Origin: Acidobacteriota bacterium
Lineage (GTDB): Bacteria > Acidobacteriota > Terriglobia > Acidiferrales > UBA7541
Length of the DNA stretch: 45,256 nt
Assembly: GCA_003223325.1 (NCBI GenBank)
Contig: QHYS01000053.1
Location: forward strand, 5,257 to 50,512
Reading direction: 5' to 3'
The notes under the pieces were generated by a model. That model had not been told where the DNA came from, made no database searches, and saw nothing but the letters and a program-made list of their open reading frames with translations. A program made the translations under genes and the position numbers. Within the stretch, counting starts at the first letter, position 1. Every line of letters begins with the position of its first letter. This document shows positions 8,062 through 17,448 of the stretch, in pieces.

Positions 8062-10041
8062 TTACGACAATTTGAAAATTCGGGCATCCACCAATGTTCG
8101 CAAGTCTGCCTGCTTGTCGGGCACGACCCAAGCGGAAACATTGGCTACCAGTTCTTTGAGCGCAACCTTGGCATCACTGTGTGCGGCCACTTCGACTTTC
8201 CTGAACGCGGCGAAGTATTGGTCCACGAGGGTGCGCCGTCGCGTCCTAGCGTCCTGGCGGCGGACAAAGGCAGAGCCCGTAAGGTTGATCAACGCTGATT
8301 TCAGCTCGCCCCATCCAAGGTCGATGACGATGGGCTTGACCAGCATTAATTCGCCCGTCAGCTGAGACAATCCGGCTATCTGCTGCACGAAATAATCCTT
8401 GTCAAAGCCGTGCGGTCCTGCTTCTGTGTCGAGTTGCGCGTAGGTTTGCGTCCAGCCACCGGGCCAGTCGCCGGCGAGCCCAATTCCCGGGATCTTGTAC
8501 GCCCGGCCCTTATTCATTGGGCTCTTTACCGACCCCTGAAACCCGCCGTTGAGGCCTGGTTCCACATTACCGGCCTTCACGTCAACTCTGGGCCAATGAT
8601 GGTCGGTGGCAGCTTTCGCGATTGCTTCCACGAGCCAGATATTGTTGTTATAGACGTCCATCAAGCTGGTGATGACGCCGCCGTTTTCTGGAAGCTCGCT
8701 CGAATAGACGTAATTGTTTCCCCCCGGCCCCGCTTCGACCGTCTGTCGGCCTCCCATGTGCTCCATCCCGAGCGTGGCGACGATGGTCTTCAGGCGCTCG
8801 GGGTGAATCGTGTAGTAGTCGAATTGCGGCCAGGCCGCCTCGGCACCTGGCATGAAGTGCCGGCAATCAAAGTAGAAGATCAGCGTTCGGGGTCTTGCTG
8901 TCTTCGGAATGTGATTGAAATAGGACATGATGCCCAACAGGCCCAGGCCGCCGTTCTCCTCGATCAACGACATCGCATCTGTGTGCGTGGCGAGCAAGAC
9001 TTGCTCGTCGCGCGGCGTGCCGTAATTCTTGCCCGGCAAATAGGCGATGATGGCCTTGCCCGTGTTCCGCTCGAAGTGCGCGCTCAGCGTCAAAGTAGCC
9101 GCCTTGCCCGCCTTCGCATCCACCAGCACCTTCGCTCCGTTTACGCGGTCGAGAGTGAGGGTCGGGCAGTTGACGTAGACCGCTCCGAGTCCCGCTTTCC
9201 CGTCGGGCGTATAAACGCTCCGTTGAGCAAGCCCGAATGCTGCGCCGGGCGAGAGGTCGTAAACGACGACCATGCCGGCAGCATGTCCCTTGATGCCAAT
9301 CGCGGCAAAAGCATTGAGCTGACTCCAGACCCAGCGCGAATGATAGGAAGTCGTTGCGCTTGTGTGCGGCGGCGTAAAGAGCGGCGCCCATTTACCGGGC
9401 GAACGCCATTCGTAGTCTGTGAGCGTGAAGTTATCCAAGAACGAACTCGTGTAAGGAGGATCGGGATATTGCACTGTTTGACACACGAGTATTTTGCCAG
9501 CGATTTGCGCATTATCCGGGGGATGAGTGGGATCGTAATAGACCATCGGCGCGGTAATGCCTTCGGCTGGCGTGAAGCCAGAAGTCATGCCATACGACGC
9601 CACCACCGGCACGGGCGTACCGTCGGAGATGAGCTTCTCAAGTGCCATGCCCGAGTCGTAAATGTGCGTCCTTCGATCTGGCCAATCGTCCACGATATAA
9701 TGGTCGTAGGGTATTTCGACGTAGTCCAAATCGACGGCTCCGAATTCTGGCATTTTTGAGATCAGAAAATCCGTGTAGCGCTTCCAGCCCGCGCTGCCCG
9801 CGTAAGTGGGGCCTCCTTGGCTCTTAAAAGAAGCCCAGTCCCACGCCTGATCGGGCGTGATCATGAAATGCGGATTGACTTGAGGCAAGAAATCGCGACT
9901 CGTGGCGCCTTGGGCCCTAGACGAATCTCGAACTAAAAACGCGGCGGCGGCAACGCCTGCGGTCTGCAGGAACTTCCGGCGGGAAGAATCGGCCTCCCCA
10001 CGCGCTCGGTTTTTCTCGTTGTTGGGAGACACTAGCCCCAT
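8062..10041 (-). CDS. Exported M28-like peptidase with PA-type domain
   Basis: This 659-residue protein carries a twin-arginine signal (SRRKFLQTAGVAAAAFLV, from residue 20). Residues 130-330 resemble a protease-associated insert (VPVVASYG, GKILVCQTVQY, GHAAGMVVVYD). The C-terminal half has the M28/aminopeptidase fold: EQVLLATHTDAMSLIEENGG (H353, D355, E361/E362) and TLGMEHMGG (E427, H428). In standard M28 enzymes the metal ligands are HxD, an acidic pair, a further acid and a His; here the second Asp position reads Glu-His, so the site is atypical. It belongs to an acidobacterial set of secreted M28-like proteins without known substrates. Peptide or amide hydrolysis in the periplasm is the likely role. 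Monocistronic by spacing. Confidence 0.65.
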   Translation of the reverse strand: MGLVSPNNEKNRARGEADSSRRKFLQTAGVAAAAFLVRDSSRAQGATSRDFLPQVNPHFMITPDQAWDWASFKSQGGPTYAGSAGWKRYTDFLISKMPEFGAVDLDYVEIPYDHYIVDDWPDRRTHIYDSGMALEKLISDGTPVPVVASYGMTSGFTPAEGITAPMVYYDPTHPPDNAQIAGKILVCQTVQYPDPPYTSSFLDNFTLTDYEWRSPGKWAPLFTPPHTSATTSYHSRWVWSQLNAFAAIGIKGHAAGMVVVYDLSPGAAFGLAQRSVYTPDGKAGLGAVYVNCPTLTLDRVNGAKVLVDAKAGKAATLTLSAHFERNTGKAIIAYLPGKNYGTPRDEQVLLATHTDAMSLIEENGGLGLLGIMSYFNHIPKTARPRTLIFYFDCRHFMPGAEAAWPQFDYYTIHPERLKTIVATLGMEHMGGRQTVEAGPGGNNYVYSSELPENGGVITSLMDVYNNNIWLVEAIAKAATDHHWPRVDVKAGNVEPGLNGGFQGSVKSPMNKGRAYKIPGIGLAGDWPGGWTQTYAQLDTEAGPHGFDKDYFVQQIAGLSQLTGELMLVKPIVIDLGWGELKSALINLTGSAFVRRQDARTRRRTLVDQYFAAFRKVEVAAHSDAKVALKELVANVSAWVVPDKQADLRTLVDARIFKLS

Positions 10042-10327
10042 GATCTTTGCTCCGAAAAGGGTATCACATCGGATGCCAATGGGCGGGCCGGAGCGCCGTG
10101 CCTGGGTCGGGAATTTAAGCGAAGGTCGTAAACTGCACTGGGCACAGCGGAGGGGGGTGAGAATCGAATTGTATTCCCCCCAAAGTCTTGTGCTTCGATG
10201 GCGTTGCCGTTCGCTCCAGGGTCAAATGAATTTAAATGGCGTCAAAATGTATGGGTTGCCGAATCGCTGGAAGGATGCGGCTAGATCACAACTGCGTGAT
10301 TGAAACTGCAGAAAAGCGATCACAGGT

Positions 10328-10540
10328 TGGTGAGTGGAGAGAGTCGAACTCCGGACAAGCGGTTTAGGAAACGTTTCTTAGCTGCATGCTTGAACAGAAG
10401 GCGGAAGGCTCTGCAACCCTTTCTGGTTCAGTGAGTTTAGTCGCTGTGGCGTAGAAATGTCGTGAAATGGTTCGAAATGTACGAGGGGAACCCATAAAAG
10501 TCATAAAAGTCCCCCCATGTTGTAAATCAGCTAACATTGC
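10328..10540 (-). repeat. Degenerate tRNA-Arg(CCU) 3' half plus flanking arm, copy 1
   Basis: Read on the minus strand, 10373-10328 contains an anticodon loop TTCCTAA (anticodon CCT), the 3' anticodon strand ACCGC, a T-arm with GGAG-TTCGACT-CTC and an acceptor end finishing ACCA. There is no D-arm or 5' half, so it is not a functional tRNA. The next 165 bases (10374-10540) resemble the same side of copy 2 near 31.2 kb: both carry CTGCAACCCTTTC, GTTCAGTGA and an AAAAGTC-CCCC block. This is the form of an attachment site with one phage/island arm. No integrase lies beside this copy. The rest of the gap between the peptidase and receptor genes holds nothing recognised. Confidence 0.6.
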
Positions 10541-10551
10541 GAGAGCGTTCC

Positions 10552-13500
10552 CTACCAGAGCAGCTTGAGCCCGAACTGCACTTGGCGCGACGAAGTTGAT
10601 GTGCCGGTGATCAATCCTCCTACGCCCGAAGATGTGGGCGTCGTGGAGCCGGGCGCAAGAACGGCAACGATAAGGCTCGGCGTATTGAAGTTGGCGCGGT
10701 TCAGCAAGTTGAAGATTTCCGCGCGGAACTGCACGGTCGTACGCTCGCGTATACGCGTGTCCTTCATGACCGAAAAATCCCAGGTGCCGAGCCCAGGGCC
10801 GATTAAGGCGTCCCGACCAAGATTTCCGAAGAAGCCACTGTTGTTGGGGACCGCAGTGAATGCCGCAGCGTTGAACCACTCGGTCGGAGTCCCAAGGATT
10901 ACCGGGCCAGTGAAACTCGGATTGACGAACGGCCGAACAGGGTTGCGCGTATCCCCATCATTTGAAGGGTTGTAACTGAGTTGTGGCGTAAACGGGAAAC
11001 CGTCCTGTAACGTCACAACACTGTTGACGGCCCACCCGCTAGCTAGCGCCCCACCGAAGGCATTCGTGCTGCCGAGCCAACGTCTTGCGTGTCCTATCGG
11101 AAGATCATACGTTGCGGTGATGACTCCAGCGTTACGCACATCGAAAGTTCCCAATCCCCAGTCCGCACGGATGTTGTAGGGATTCGATACCAGCCCCGGG
11201 GCGTTTCCGGCGGCGGTTCCGTTGTAGGAATCTCCGTCGTCGACAACTCTCGAGAACGTATAGACTCCGCGCAACGACAAACCTCCACTGAAGCGGCGAT
11301 TGATATCGACCTGCAGCGCGTTGTAGGAGCTGTTGCCCTCGGACATCCAGGTCCACGTATTAGCGAGGGCAGGATTGGGCTTCGCTGGGGATCCTCCGCC
11401 CGCTTTCGGCGCAATGAAAAACGTACCCGCAGGTACCGGCAATCCCGCGAGAGCGCCATACGCCGTAGTATTCGGGAACGTTGCTGGGCACGGAGCCGCC
11501 GGACAGACCACAGGCAGAAGCGCGTTATCGTCCACGCCTACCAGTTCGTGATAGGCGTGATTGCCAACATAGCCCACGGTCAGCGACGTGTTCGGCGAGA
11601 GTTCCTGTTCAATGCGCAGCGACCAGGTCTCCACAGTGGGCGTATACATGTCGGGTTGCACGCCGCCTGGCACGAAGGAGCCGGCGAACGTCGAGGCCTT
11701 CGGTGAGATCGGGAGCTTGAGATTAGCGATACAGCCCACGGTAGTACACGCAGCAACCGTGTACGTAGGATTGAACGGCGCGTTCTGATCGGCGCGATAG
11801 CCGAGCGCGTCCTGTATATCGTTGTACATGCCAATGCCAGCACGAATCACGGTCTTTCTTCCAAAGGGACTCCAGGCGATGCCAAGCCGCGGTTCAGGCA
11901 GGAACTTGGCGCGATTGACGCTGAAAAACGATGAGCTCACAGCCGGGAGGCACGGTCCGGTCGTCGACTGGCACTGCGCGACGCCATTAAGGAGCCGGTA
12001 ATTTGCCGCACGACCGTGCACTTCGTTCCAGCCGGTGCTGGATTCGCCGCGGAAGCCGAGCGAGAGCGTCAATCGTGGGCTCAGGCGAATCACGTCCTCG
12101 GCGAAAAACGCGCCGAAGAGAGACCGCCATCCCAGTGGCGTGGGCGTGGGACTATACAGGAAACTGGCCTCGCCGTTAACGAGTGCCCCGAGACCTGCGA
12201 AGGTCATCTGGCCGTATTGGCTGAGCGCGATGTTCTCATTGGATTGGAAGCGCTGCAGCCAAATACCCGCTGTCCATTGGTGCCGCCCATGGATTACTGA
12301 AAGCTGATCGGTATAAGTTGAGAGATTCCGAGCGATATGTAGATTGCTGCCATTGTTGCTTCCCGCGAGTCCTATCTGCGTCTGTGGATTGGAAGCCTGA
12401 CTGCCTCCGACCACCACGGCTCCGATGGGGAGTCCTGACAAAAAACCGGAAACGCCGGCAGCCGGCGTCCCAGGCGTAGGTTCGCCGGTGAAAAAGTATG
12501 CTGCACGAGAGAATCCGACGCGGGCCGTGTTCACGATGCTCGGCGAAAACACGTGCTCTTCCTGCAAGCTGAAGACTTGTTCACGAAGAGCGATGAGGTC
12601 GGTGCTGAAAGGATCGAAAACGGTCGCTGTGTTGCTATAGCTGTCGTCAACCGTGTAGACAGTGTCGACGGAATCGCGCTCGGAAAAGACGTGATCCAGC
12701 CGCGTGGTTCCGAAATCCTCTTCAATGGTTTGCGGAGGGCTGCTGGAAATCTGCTGTATGCCATCGTTACCGGAAATCTTGGTGTCGAGTGCGTTCACAG
12801 GCGCTGCCGGCCAAAGATTCATCAGTCCCAGTTGCTGCATGATGGGCACGGCATCCACGCGCGATTGCGCATCGGGGACCAAGGCGACGGAGGTTTGGTG
12901 GAGGGCCTGCCGGAACCCCTCATAATTGGAGAAGAAGAAGGTTTTGTCCTTTTGGATTGGGCCGCCGGCCGAAATGCCGAACTGGTCTCTTTTGAAGGGC
13001 GGCGCAGAAGAACCGGCATCGAAGAAGTTGCGCGCGTCAAACGCGTTATTCCGCAGAAACTCGTACACCGAACCATGCCACTGATTGGTGCCGGATTGCG
13101 TGACGATGGAGACTTGGCCGCCCGGCTTCTTGCCGTATTCCGCGCTGTAGGAGTCACGCAGGATATTGAATTCCCGCACCGCGTCGATGCCCAGCAACTG
13201 GCCGCTCGCGCCGCCGGGTGTTACGTTGTTTTCCGCCGCGCCCGTGTACTCGATGCCGTTAAGCAGGAACAGGTTCTGCTGTGGTCGGTTGCCAGAAACC
13301 GAAAACATGTTCGCGGTAGTGGAATTGGAGATGCCTACTAAGCCGCCCGTTTTCTCCCAAGTGAAGTTGACCACGCCGGGGTTCAAAGTCATCAATAGGT
13401 CGAAGCTGCGGCCGTTCAGCGGGAGATCTTTCACCTGCTGCTCGCCAACCAAGCCGGAAATGTCCGCGTTTGTGACGCTCACCGGCGGCGCGTCCTCATT

Positions 13501-13941
13501 TACCGTGATCTGCTCGCTGGCCCGTCCGAGACGCAAGGCGAGGTCAACCTCAGCTTCTTGCCCCACGACCAGATGGATTCCCGTACGTACTTCTTCGGGG
13601 AATCCTGGCTGCTTGACATGAACCTCGTAAAGGCCTATAGGCAGGGAAAACAATCGGTACCGGCCTGTATTGTCGGTGACCACAGCGCGCACCATTCCCG
13701 TATCCACATTCGTGGCCGTGACGTTTGCTCTAGCCACACCCGCACTCGATGGATCTGTAACCGTGCCTGAGATAGCGGCGGAGTCTTGAGCCGAGGCCAA
13801 TGGCGCAAGCAAAAATAATAGAAAGGACAAGATGACGCCGGTAACAAATCGCAAGCCGTGAAGTTGCGAAGGTCGGTTGATGACGTGCCCTCTGTCTGTG
13901 TGCCTCGAGACAAGAAGAGCTTTGAAGAAATACGATCTCAT
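10552..13941 (-). CDS. Oar-type TonB-dependent receptor with carboxypeptidase-regulatory domain
   Basis: This is a 1129-residue outer-membrane protein. AGGAG sits six bases before the ATG. A long leader with a hydrophobic stretch ending LAPLASAQ (residues 32-51) is the signal. Residues 53-135 form a CarboxypepD_reg-like Ig fold (ISGTVTDPSSAGVARANVTA, then GRYRLFSLPIGLYEVHV). Residues 140-260 form the plug (DLPLNGRSFDLLMTLNPG, then EYGKKPGGQVSIVTQSGTN). The remainder is beta-barrel, ending QFGLKLLW with a terminal aromatic residue. Oar-like receptors are greatly expanded in Acidobacteria and are thought to import large or complexed substrates such as oligosaccharides or peptides with TonB energy. 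No SusD-like partner is nearby, so the substrate is open. Confidence 0.9.
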   Translation of the reverse strand: MRSYFFKALLVSRHTDRGHVINRPSQLHGLRFVTGVILSFLLFLLAPLASAQDSAAISGTVTDPSSAGVARANVTATNVDTGMVRAVVTDNTGRYRLFSLPIGLYEVHVKQPGFPEEVRTGIHLVVGQEAEVDLALRLGRASEQITVNEDAPPVSVTNADISGLVGEQQVKDLPLNGRSFDLLMTLNPGVVNFTWEKTGGLVGISNSTTANMFSVSGNRPQQNLFLLNGIEYTGAAENNVTPGGASGQLLGIDAVREFNILRDSYSAEYGKKPGGQVSIVTQSGTNQWHGSVYEFLRNNAFDARNFFDAGSSAPPFKRDQFGISAGGPIQKDKTFFFSNYEGFRQALHQTSVALVPDAQSRVDAVPIMQQLGLMNLWPAAPVNALDTKISGNDGIQQISSSPPQTIEEDFGTTRLDHVFSERDSVDTVYTVDDSYSNTATVFDPFSTDLIALREQVFSLQEEHVFSPSIVNTARVGFSRAAYFFTGEPTPGTPAAGVSGFLSGLPIGAVVVGGSQASNPQTQIGLAGSNNGSNLHIARNLSTYTDQLSVIHGRHQWTAGIWLQRFQSNENIALSQYGQMTFAGLGALVNGEASFLYSPTPTPLGWRSLFGAFFAEDVIRLSPRLTLSLGFRGESSTGWNEVHGRAANYRLLNGVAQCQSTTGPCLPAVSSSFFSVNRAKFLPEPRLGIAWSPFGRKTVIRAGIGMYNDIQDALGYRADQNAPFNPTYTVAACTTVGCIANLKLPISPKASTFAGSFVPGGVQPDMYTPTVETWSLRIEQELSPNTSLTVGYVGNHAYHELVGVDDNALLPVVCPAAPCPATFPNTTAYGALAGLPVPAGTFFIAPKAGGGSPAKPNPALANTWTWMSEGNSSYNALQVDINRRFSGGLSLRGVYTFSRVVDDGDSYNGTAAGNAPGLVSNPYNIRADWGLGTFDVRNAGVITATYDLPIGHARRWLGSTNAFGGALASGWAVNSVVTLQDGFPFTPQLSYNPSNDGDTRNPVRPFVNPSFTGPVILGTPTEWFNAAAFTAVPNNSGFFGNLGRDALIGPGLGTWDFSVMKDTRIRERTTVQFRAEIFNLLNRANFNTPSLIVAVLAPGSTTPTSSGVGGLITGTSTSSRQVQFGLKLLW

Positions 13942-14140
13942 TTCGAACTCCTTTTCCGCTCAAGTAAGAGGCAGTGGAACGTACCCGAAGGCTTACGTTT
14001 TAATACGTTAAGAGTAGAGAAGTCAAGTCGATCCGATGCGATGTAAGTGAGGGTATCGTTGCTAAAGCTGGCGTTCTGCGTTGCAGCCCCCACGTTAATC
14101 TGAACTTTTATATGGATGCATATATAATATCAACCTGTCT

Positions 14141-14172
14141 CAATACGTATTGTAGATAGGTGAATTAATACG
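14141..14172. promoter_or_regulatory. Palindromic candidate operator upstream of the molybdate locus
   Basis: The perfect 12-bp palindrome CAATACGTATTG (14141-14152) is followed by a second inverted match in which CGTATT (14146-14151) faces AATACG (14167-14172). It lies just ahead of the decayed HTH-Mop regulator gene and follows an AT-rich stretch (14109-14132). Position and symmetry suggest a binding site for the regulator or a promoter element. It does not match the E. coli ModE consensus closely. Inference only. Confidence 0.35.
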
Positions 14173-14186
14173 GTTTTTGAGAAGCA

Positions 14187-14525
14187 ATGGTGCGCGAAAA
14201 ACTAATTACGCCTCGCGAGGCAGCTCAAACTTTGGGAATCAGCTATCCGATTCATAAAGCAGTGGATTTACAAGAAAAAGCTGCAAACCGTTAAAACAGC
14301 CGGCGGGCGGCGATGTCAGTCAGCGAAGATCGACGTTCCGACGCATAAGCGGGCGGAATCAACTTATTGGTAAGTGATCAGTATCAAGATCGATTGCTTA
14401 ATGGCTCAAGTTAGCGTCTTGATCGCAGGTCAGCGCATCAACGCGATTGTGACCGCGGATGCTGTCCGGAAGTGCGACTGAAGATAGGCGAGACCATTGC
14501 TGCGCTGATCAAATCACAGAAGTAA
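14187..14525 (+). pseudogene. Decayed HTH-Mop molybdate-responsive regulator
   Basis: Three reading frames together spell one protein. From ATG 14187: MVREKLITPREAAQTLGISY, an excisionase/MerR-like HTH start. After a frame change near 14240: IKQWIYKKKLQTVKTAGGRR, the recognition helix and wing, which runs to a stop at 14371. From about 14400: MAQVSVLIAGQRINAIVTAD, a Mop/TOBE oxyanion-binding strand pair, then after another one-base slip near 14473, LKIGETIAALIKSQK and a stop. HTH-plus-Mop proteins typically sit beside modA and repress or activate molybdate uptake. With at least two frameshifts and one internal stop it cannot make a full protein. The loss suggests that modABC here is no longer controlled by its local regulator, unless the breaks are assembly errors. 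Confidence 0.75.
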
Positions 14526-14615
14526 TGCTCCTTCTACCATAGGTCGGTTCTAGAGCATGGGAATTATGAATCCATCGCTCAGGTCTAGACCGCCGCTTGC
14601 GAGTGCGGAGGATAG

Positions 14616-15410
14616 ATGAAAGCCGTTCGCCTGATCTGTTGTCTCTTGCTCGGTTCCCAGCTGTCTGGAATCGCAGCTGCGCAGCAATTGCGGGTCGCGG
14701 CTGCGGCAGACCTGCAGTTCGTTTTTCACGAAGTTTCAGCTAGATTTCAAAAGGAAACGGGCCACACTGTTGAGCTCACCTTCGGCTCTTCTGGGAATTT
14801 CTTTTCGCAAATTCAGAACGGTGCGCCCTTTGACATCTTTTTCTCGGCTGACGTTGACTACCCCGCAAAACTAGAAGCAGCGGGATTAGTAGAACCGGGA
14901 ACGCTTTCCCAGTACGCTAATGGGCGAATAGCGTTGTGGGTGCGGAAGGGATCGCGCATCGATATAAATCAAGGGCTTCGAACATTAACCGAGCCCAGGG
15001 TACTTAAGATCTCTATCGCGAATCCGGAACATGCCCCCTACGGGCGGGCGGCCGTTGCTGCACTGCGACACGAGAAAGTGTATGACAAGGTGCGCGACAG
15101 ATTAGTGATGGGGGAAAACATCTCACAGGCTGCACAGTTTGTTGAGTCGGGCAATGCGGATGTTGGGATTCTCGCACTTTCTCTTGCGTTAGCACCTTCT
15201 TTGAAAAGTGAGGGAAGGTACTATGAAATTCCCACATCCTTCTATCCAGCGATTGATCAAGCTGTTGTGATCCTGAAATCCTCAAAACAGAAGGACATCG
15301 CTCGGCGATTCCTGAGTTTCCTCAAGCGGCCAGAAATCGCCGGATTCATGCGCGGCAACGGTTTGACCGTGCCAGAATCGCAGCCGGAGCAACGGAAAGT
15401 GACACCGTAA
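14616..15410 (+). CDS. modA: Molybdate ABC transporter, periplasmic binding protein
   Basis: This 264-residue secreted protein has a signal peptide ending GIAAAQ (residue 23) and begins the mature chain with LRVAAAADLQFVFHEV, the ModA anion-binding loop. GSSGNFFSQIQNGAPFDIFF supplies the second Ser-containing oxyanion loop, and SANADVG-like SGNADVGILALSLA the late one. The protein binds molybdate or tungstate in the periplasm and delivers it to ModB. GGAGG stands five bases before the ATG. It is first of a three-gene plus-strand set; modB follows after 63 bases. Molybdate specificity over tungstate cannot be decided by eye. Length and motif order fit intact ModA. Confidence 0.93.
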   Translation: MKAVRLICCLLLGSQLSGIAAAQQLRVAAAADLQFVFHEVSARFQKETGHTVELTFGSSGNFFSQIQNGAPFDIFFSADVDYPAKLEAAGLVEPGTLSQYANGRIALWVRKGSRIDINQGLRTLTEPRVLKISIANPEHAPYGRAAVAALRHEKVYDKVRDRLVMGENISQAAQFVESGNADVGILALSLALAPSLKSEGRYYEIPTSFYPAIDQAVVILKSSKQKDIARRFLSFLKRPEIAGFMRGNGLTVPESQPEQRKVTP

Positions 15411-15473
15411 CGTTCAGGAGTCAGAGAATGCGCGCATTACCATCGGCTTTCTAACATAAGAAGCATCTCGCTA

Positions 15474-16151
15474 ATGGACTGGTCGGCAATTCTCCTTAGT
15501 TTGAAGCTCTCCTCGGTGGTGTGTGGATTTCTTCTGCTAATCGGTACGCCGATTGCGTATTGGGTGACTTTCTCAAGGTGGCGCTGGAAATTCCTTGTCG
15601 AATCGGTTGTAGCGCTGCCGATTGTGTTGCCGCCAACCGTTCTCGGCTTCTATGTCCTAGTGGGGATCGGCTCGCAAAGTCCTATCGGGCGAGCTTGGGC
15701 AGCATGGTCCGGTCATGGACTCGCATTTACCTTTGAGGGCTTGGTGATCGCGTCTTTTCTGTACAGTTTGCCCTTCGCCGTCCAGCCGATGACCGTAGCA
15801 TTTTCCCAAGTTGAGCATCAACTAATCGAAGCCTCGTCGGTCCTTGGCGCTTCCAGGTTGCGGACATTCATTCGTATTATCCTGCCTCTTTCCAGGAACG
15901 GTGTGATAACCGCTACGGTCCTCAGTTTCGCCCATACGATGGGGGAATTTGGCGTCGTGCTGATGGTTGGTGGCAACATTCCCGGTGTTACACGGACCGT
16001 CTCGATCGCGATATATGATCAGGTCCAAAGCCTCGACTATGCCGCCGCCAACAGAACAGCATGGTTGCTGCTGCTGTTCTCTTTTGCGGTGCTTTCCGTG
16101 GTATATGGGCTCAACCGAAAGTCCTTGGCGGTGTGGCCGCTGCAGCGGTAA
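15474..16151 (+). CDS. modB: Molybdate ABC transporter permease
   Basis: This 225-residue integral membrane protein has about five to six hydrophobic helices. The cytoplasmic EAA loop reads IEASSVLGASRLRTFIRIIL (around residues 122-141), the coupling helix that docks with ModC. PIVLPPTVLGFYVLVGIG is the conserved ModB segment in the second membrane span, and HTMGEFGVVLMVGGNIPG is its other family mark. It forms the translocation pore as a homodimer. The ribosome-binding site is weak, and the short gap before modC suggests translational coupling. Confidence 0.93.
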   Translation: MDWSAILLSLKLSSVVCGFLLLIGTPIAYWVTFSRWRWKFLVESVVALPIVLPPTVLGFYVLVGIGSQSPIGRAWAAWSGHGLAFTFEGLVIASFLYSLPFAVQPMTVAFSQVEHQLIEASSVLGASRLRTFIRIILPLSRNGVITATVLSFAHTMGEFGVVLMVGGNIPGVTRTVSIAIYDQVQSLDYAAANRTAWLLLLFSFAVLSVVYGLNRKSLAVWPLQR

Positions 16152-16168
16152 GACGGCGCCGAGGAACA

Positions 16169-17278
16169 ATGAAGCTTTCCGTCGATCTCCAAAAGCGCCT
16201 TTCGGCGAACTTCGCTCTCGACGTGAAGTTCTCTATCCCCGCAGGCGTCACGATCCTATTTGGCGCATCAGGGTCCGGTAAGACCACGCTCCTTCGTTGC
16301 GTCGCTGGCCTGCTCCGCCCGGACTCAGGTCAGATCAAAATTGGTGACCAAATCCTCTTCGATTCGGACACCCGGGTGGATGTTCCCGTACGTGAGCGCA
16401 AGATTGGTTTCTTGTTCCAGAACCTTGCGCTGTTTCCTCACCTGAGCGTGGCGAAGAATATAGAGTATGGTTTGGATGGATGTGAGCGGACCCCTGCGCA
16501 GCAACTCACGGAGAATATCCTGGAATCGTTTCGCATCTCAGCTCTTCGCAATCACAAGCCAAATGAAATTTCCGGCGGCGAGCGCCAGCGCGTAGCGTTG
16601 GCACGTGCGCTTGTCACCGATCCCCGCGTGCTGATGCTTGATGAGCCACTCTCCGCCCTTGACTATCCAACACAGTCCCAAATCATCGAAGATTTGCGCG
16701 CCTGGAACGCTGCTCGAGATATTCCTATTCTTTACGTTACCCATTCTCAAAGGGAAGTATTTGCCCTCGGTGAGCGGGTCATCAGTCTCGAAAACGGCAA
16801 GATTCTGAGTCAGGGAACGCCCCAGGACGTGCTGGAGGCGCCCACACATGAATCGCTCGCTCAACTTGCAGGGTTCGAGAACTTCTTCGACGCCACCGTC
16901 GTTTCTATTAGTAACGATTCTGGGACGATGCTTTGTCGGCTGAACGGAGCAACAACGGAGGTTGAAGTACCGCTGTCCAGAGTCGAGGTTGGTTCCAAAA
17001 TCCGTATCGCAATTCGCGCGGGAGACATCATAATTGCTGGTGAGTTTCCGCGCGCGTTAAGCGCCAGAAACATCGTGCCGGCCAGAATAATATCGCTGAG
17101 ACGAGAAGGCACGATGGTCATCGCGGAAATAGATGCAGGCAGGAGCTTCGAAGTGCATCTGACGCCGGGTGCCTGCGAATCGCTGGGCCTCAAGCCGGAG
17201 CAGCAAGTCTGGCTTGTAATCAAGACGCACTCGTGGCGTCTTGTAGCCGCAAGGATGGTCTCAGTTCGCCAGCGATAA
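16169..17278 (+). CDS. modC: Molybdate ABC transporter ATP-binding protein
   Basis: The ATG at 16169 has GAGG upstream and follows the modB stop by 17 bases; the longer open frame merely overlaps modB. The 369-residue product has Walker [10 protein letters not shown] (about 31-39), signature [15 protein letters not shown], Walker [13 protein letters not shown] and the H-loop VTHSQREV. After the ATPase core (to about residue 225), a C-terminal TOBE/Mop-like region begins ([16 protein letters not shown]), which in ModC binds oxyanion and regulates transport. Together with ModA and ModB this is a complete importer that supplies molybdenum-cofactor enzymes. The stop is directly followed by a cytochrome c peroxidase relic. 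Confidence 0.93.
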   Translation: MKLSVDLQKRLSANFALDVKFSIPAGVTILFGASGSGKTTLLRCVAGLLRPDSGQIKIGDQILFDSDTRVDVPVRERKIGFLFQNLALFPHLSVAKNIEYGLDGCERTPAQQLTENILESFRISALRNHKPNEISGGERQRVALARALVTDPRVLMLDEPLSALDYPTQSQIIEDLRAWNAARDIPILYVTHSQREVFALGERVISLENGKILSQGTPQDVLEAPTHESLAQLAGFENFFDATVVSISNDSGTMLCRLNGATTEVEVPLSRVEVGSKIRIAIRAGDIIIAGEFPRALSARNIVPARIISLRREGTMVIAEIDAGRSFEVHLTPGACESLGLKPEQQVWLVIKTHSWRLVAARMVSVRQR

Positions 17279-17448
17279 AGCATGTAATCAGGCTCGGCCG
17301 CCATCTATTCAACGATCTGCGCGTGTCAGGAAAGGGAACTGAATCGTGCGCCGCCTGCCATCGACAAGAGTTGGCGTTGAAAACAGCAGAAGGAAGGTCG
17401 CGCTCTCCGGCCTTTGACGAAGAGACGGTTACGGTTCTGGGGGATTGA
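17279..17448 (+). pseudogene. N-terminal fragment of a di-haem cytochrome c peroxidase (MauG-like)
   Basis: The frame right after the modC stop reads [20 protein letters not shown], then SCAACH, a covalent haem c motif (CxxCH), and ends 30 residues later. This matches the first haem domain of bacterial di-haem peroxidases, which open with LGR-LF-D-RLS and SC-SCH. The second haem domain and the signal peptide are both absent. It is a gene fragment left by rearrangement and is not likely to function. Confidence 0.65.

Noticed and set aside
8410-9759. Long plus-strand open frame of 449 codons
   Set aside because: It lies wholly antisense to the M28-like peptidase gene, whose protein has a twin-arginine signal and clear motifs. 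The plus-strand product has no domain and an Arg/His-rich shadow composition.
12553-13341. Plus-strand open frame of 262 codons
   Set aside because: Shadow of the TonB-dependent receptor on the minus strand; no recognisable protein features.
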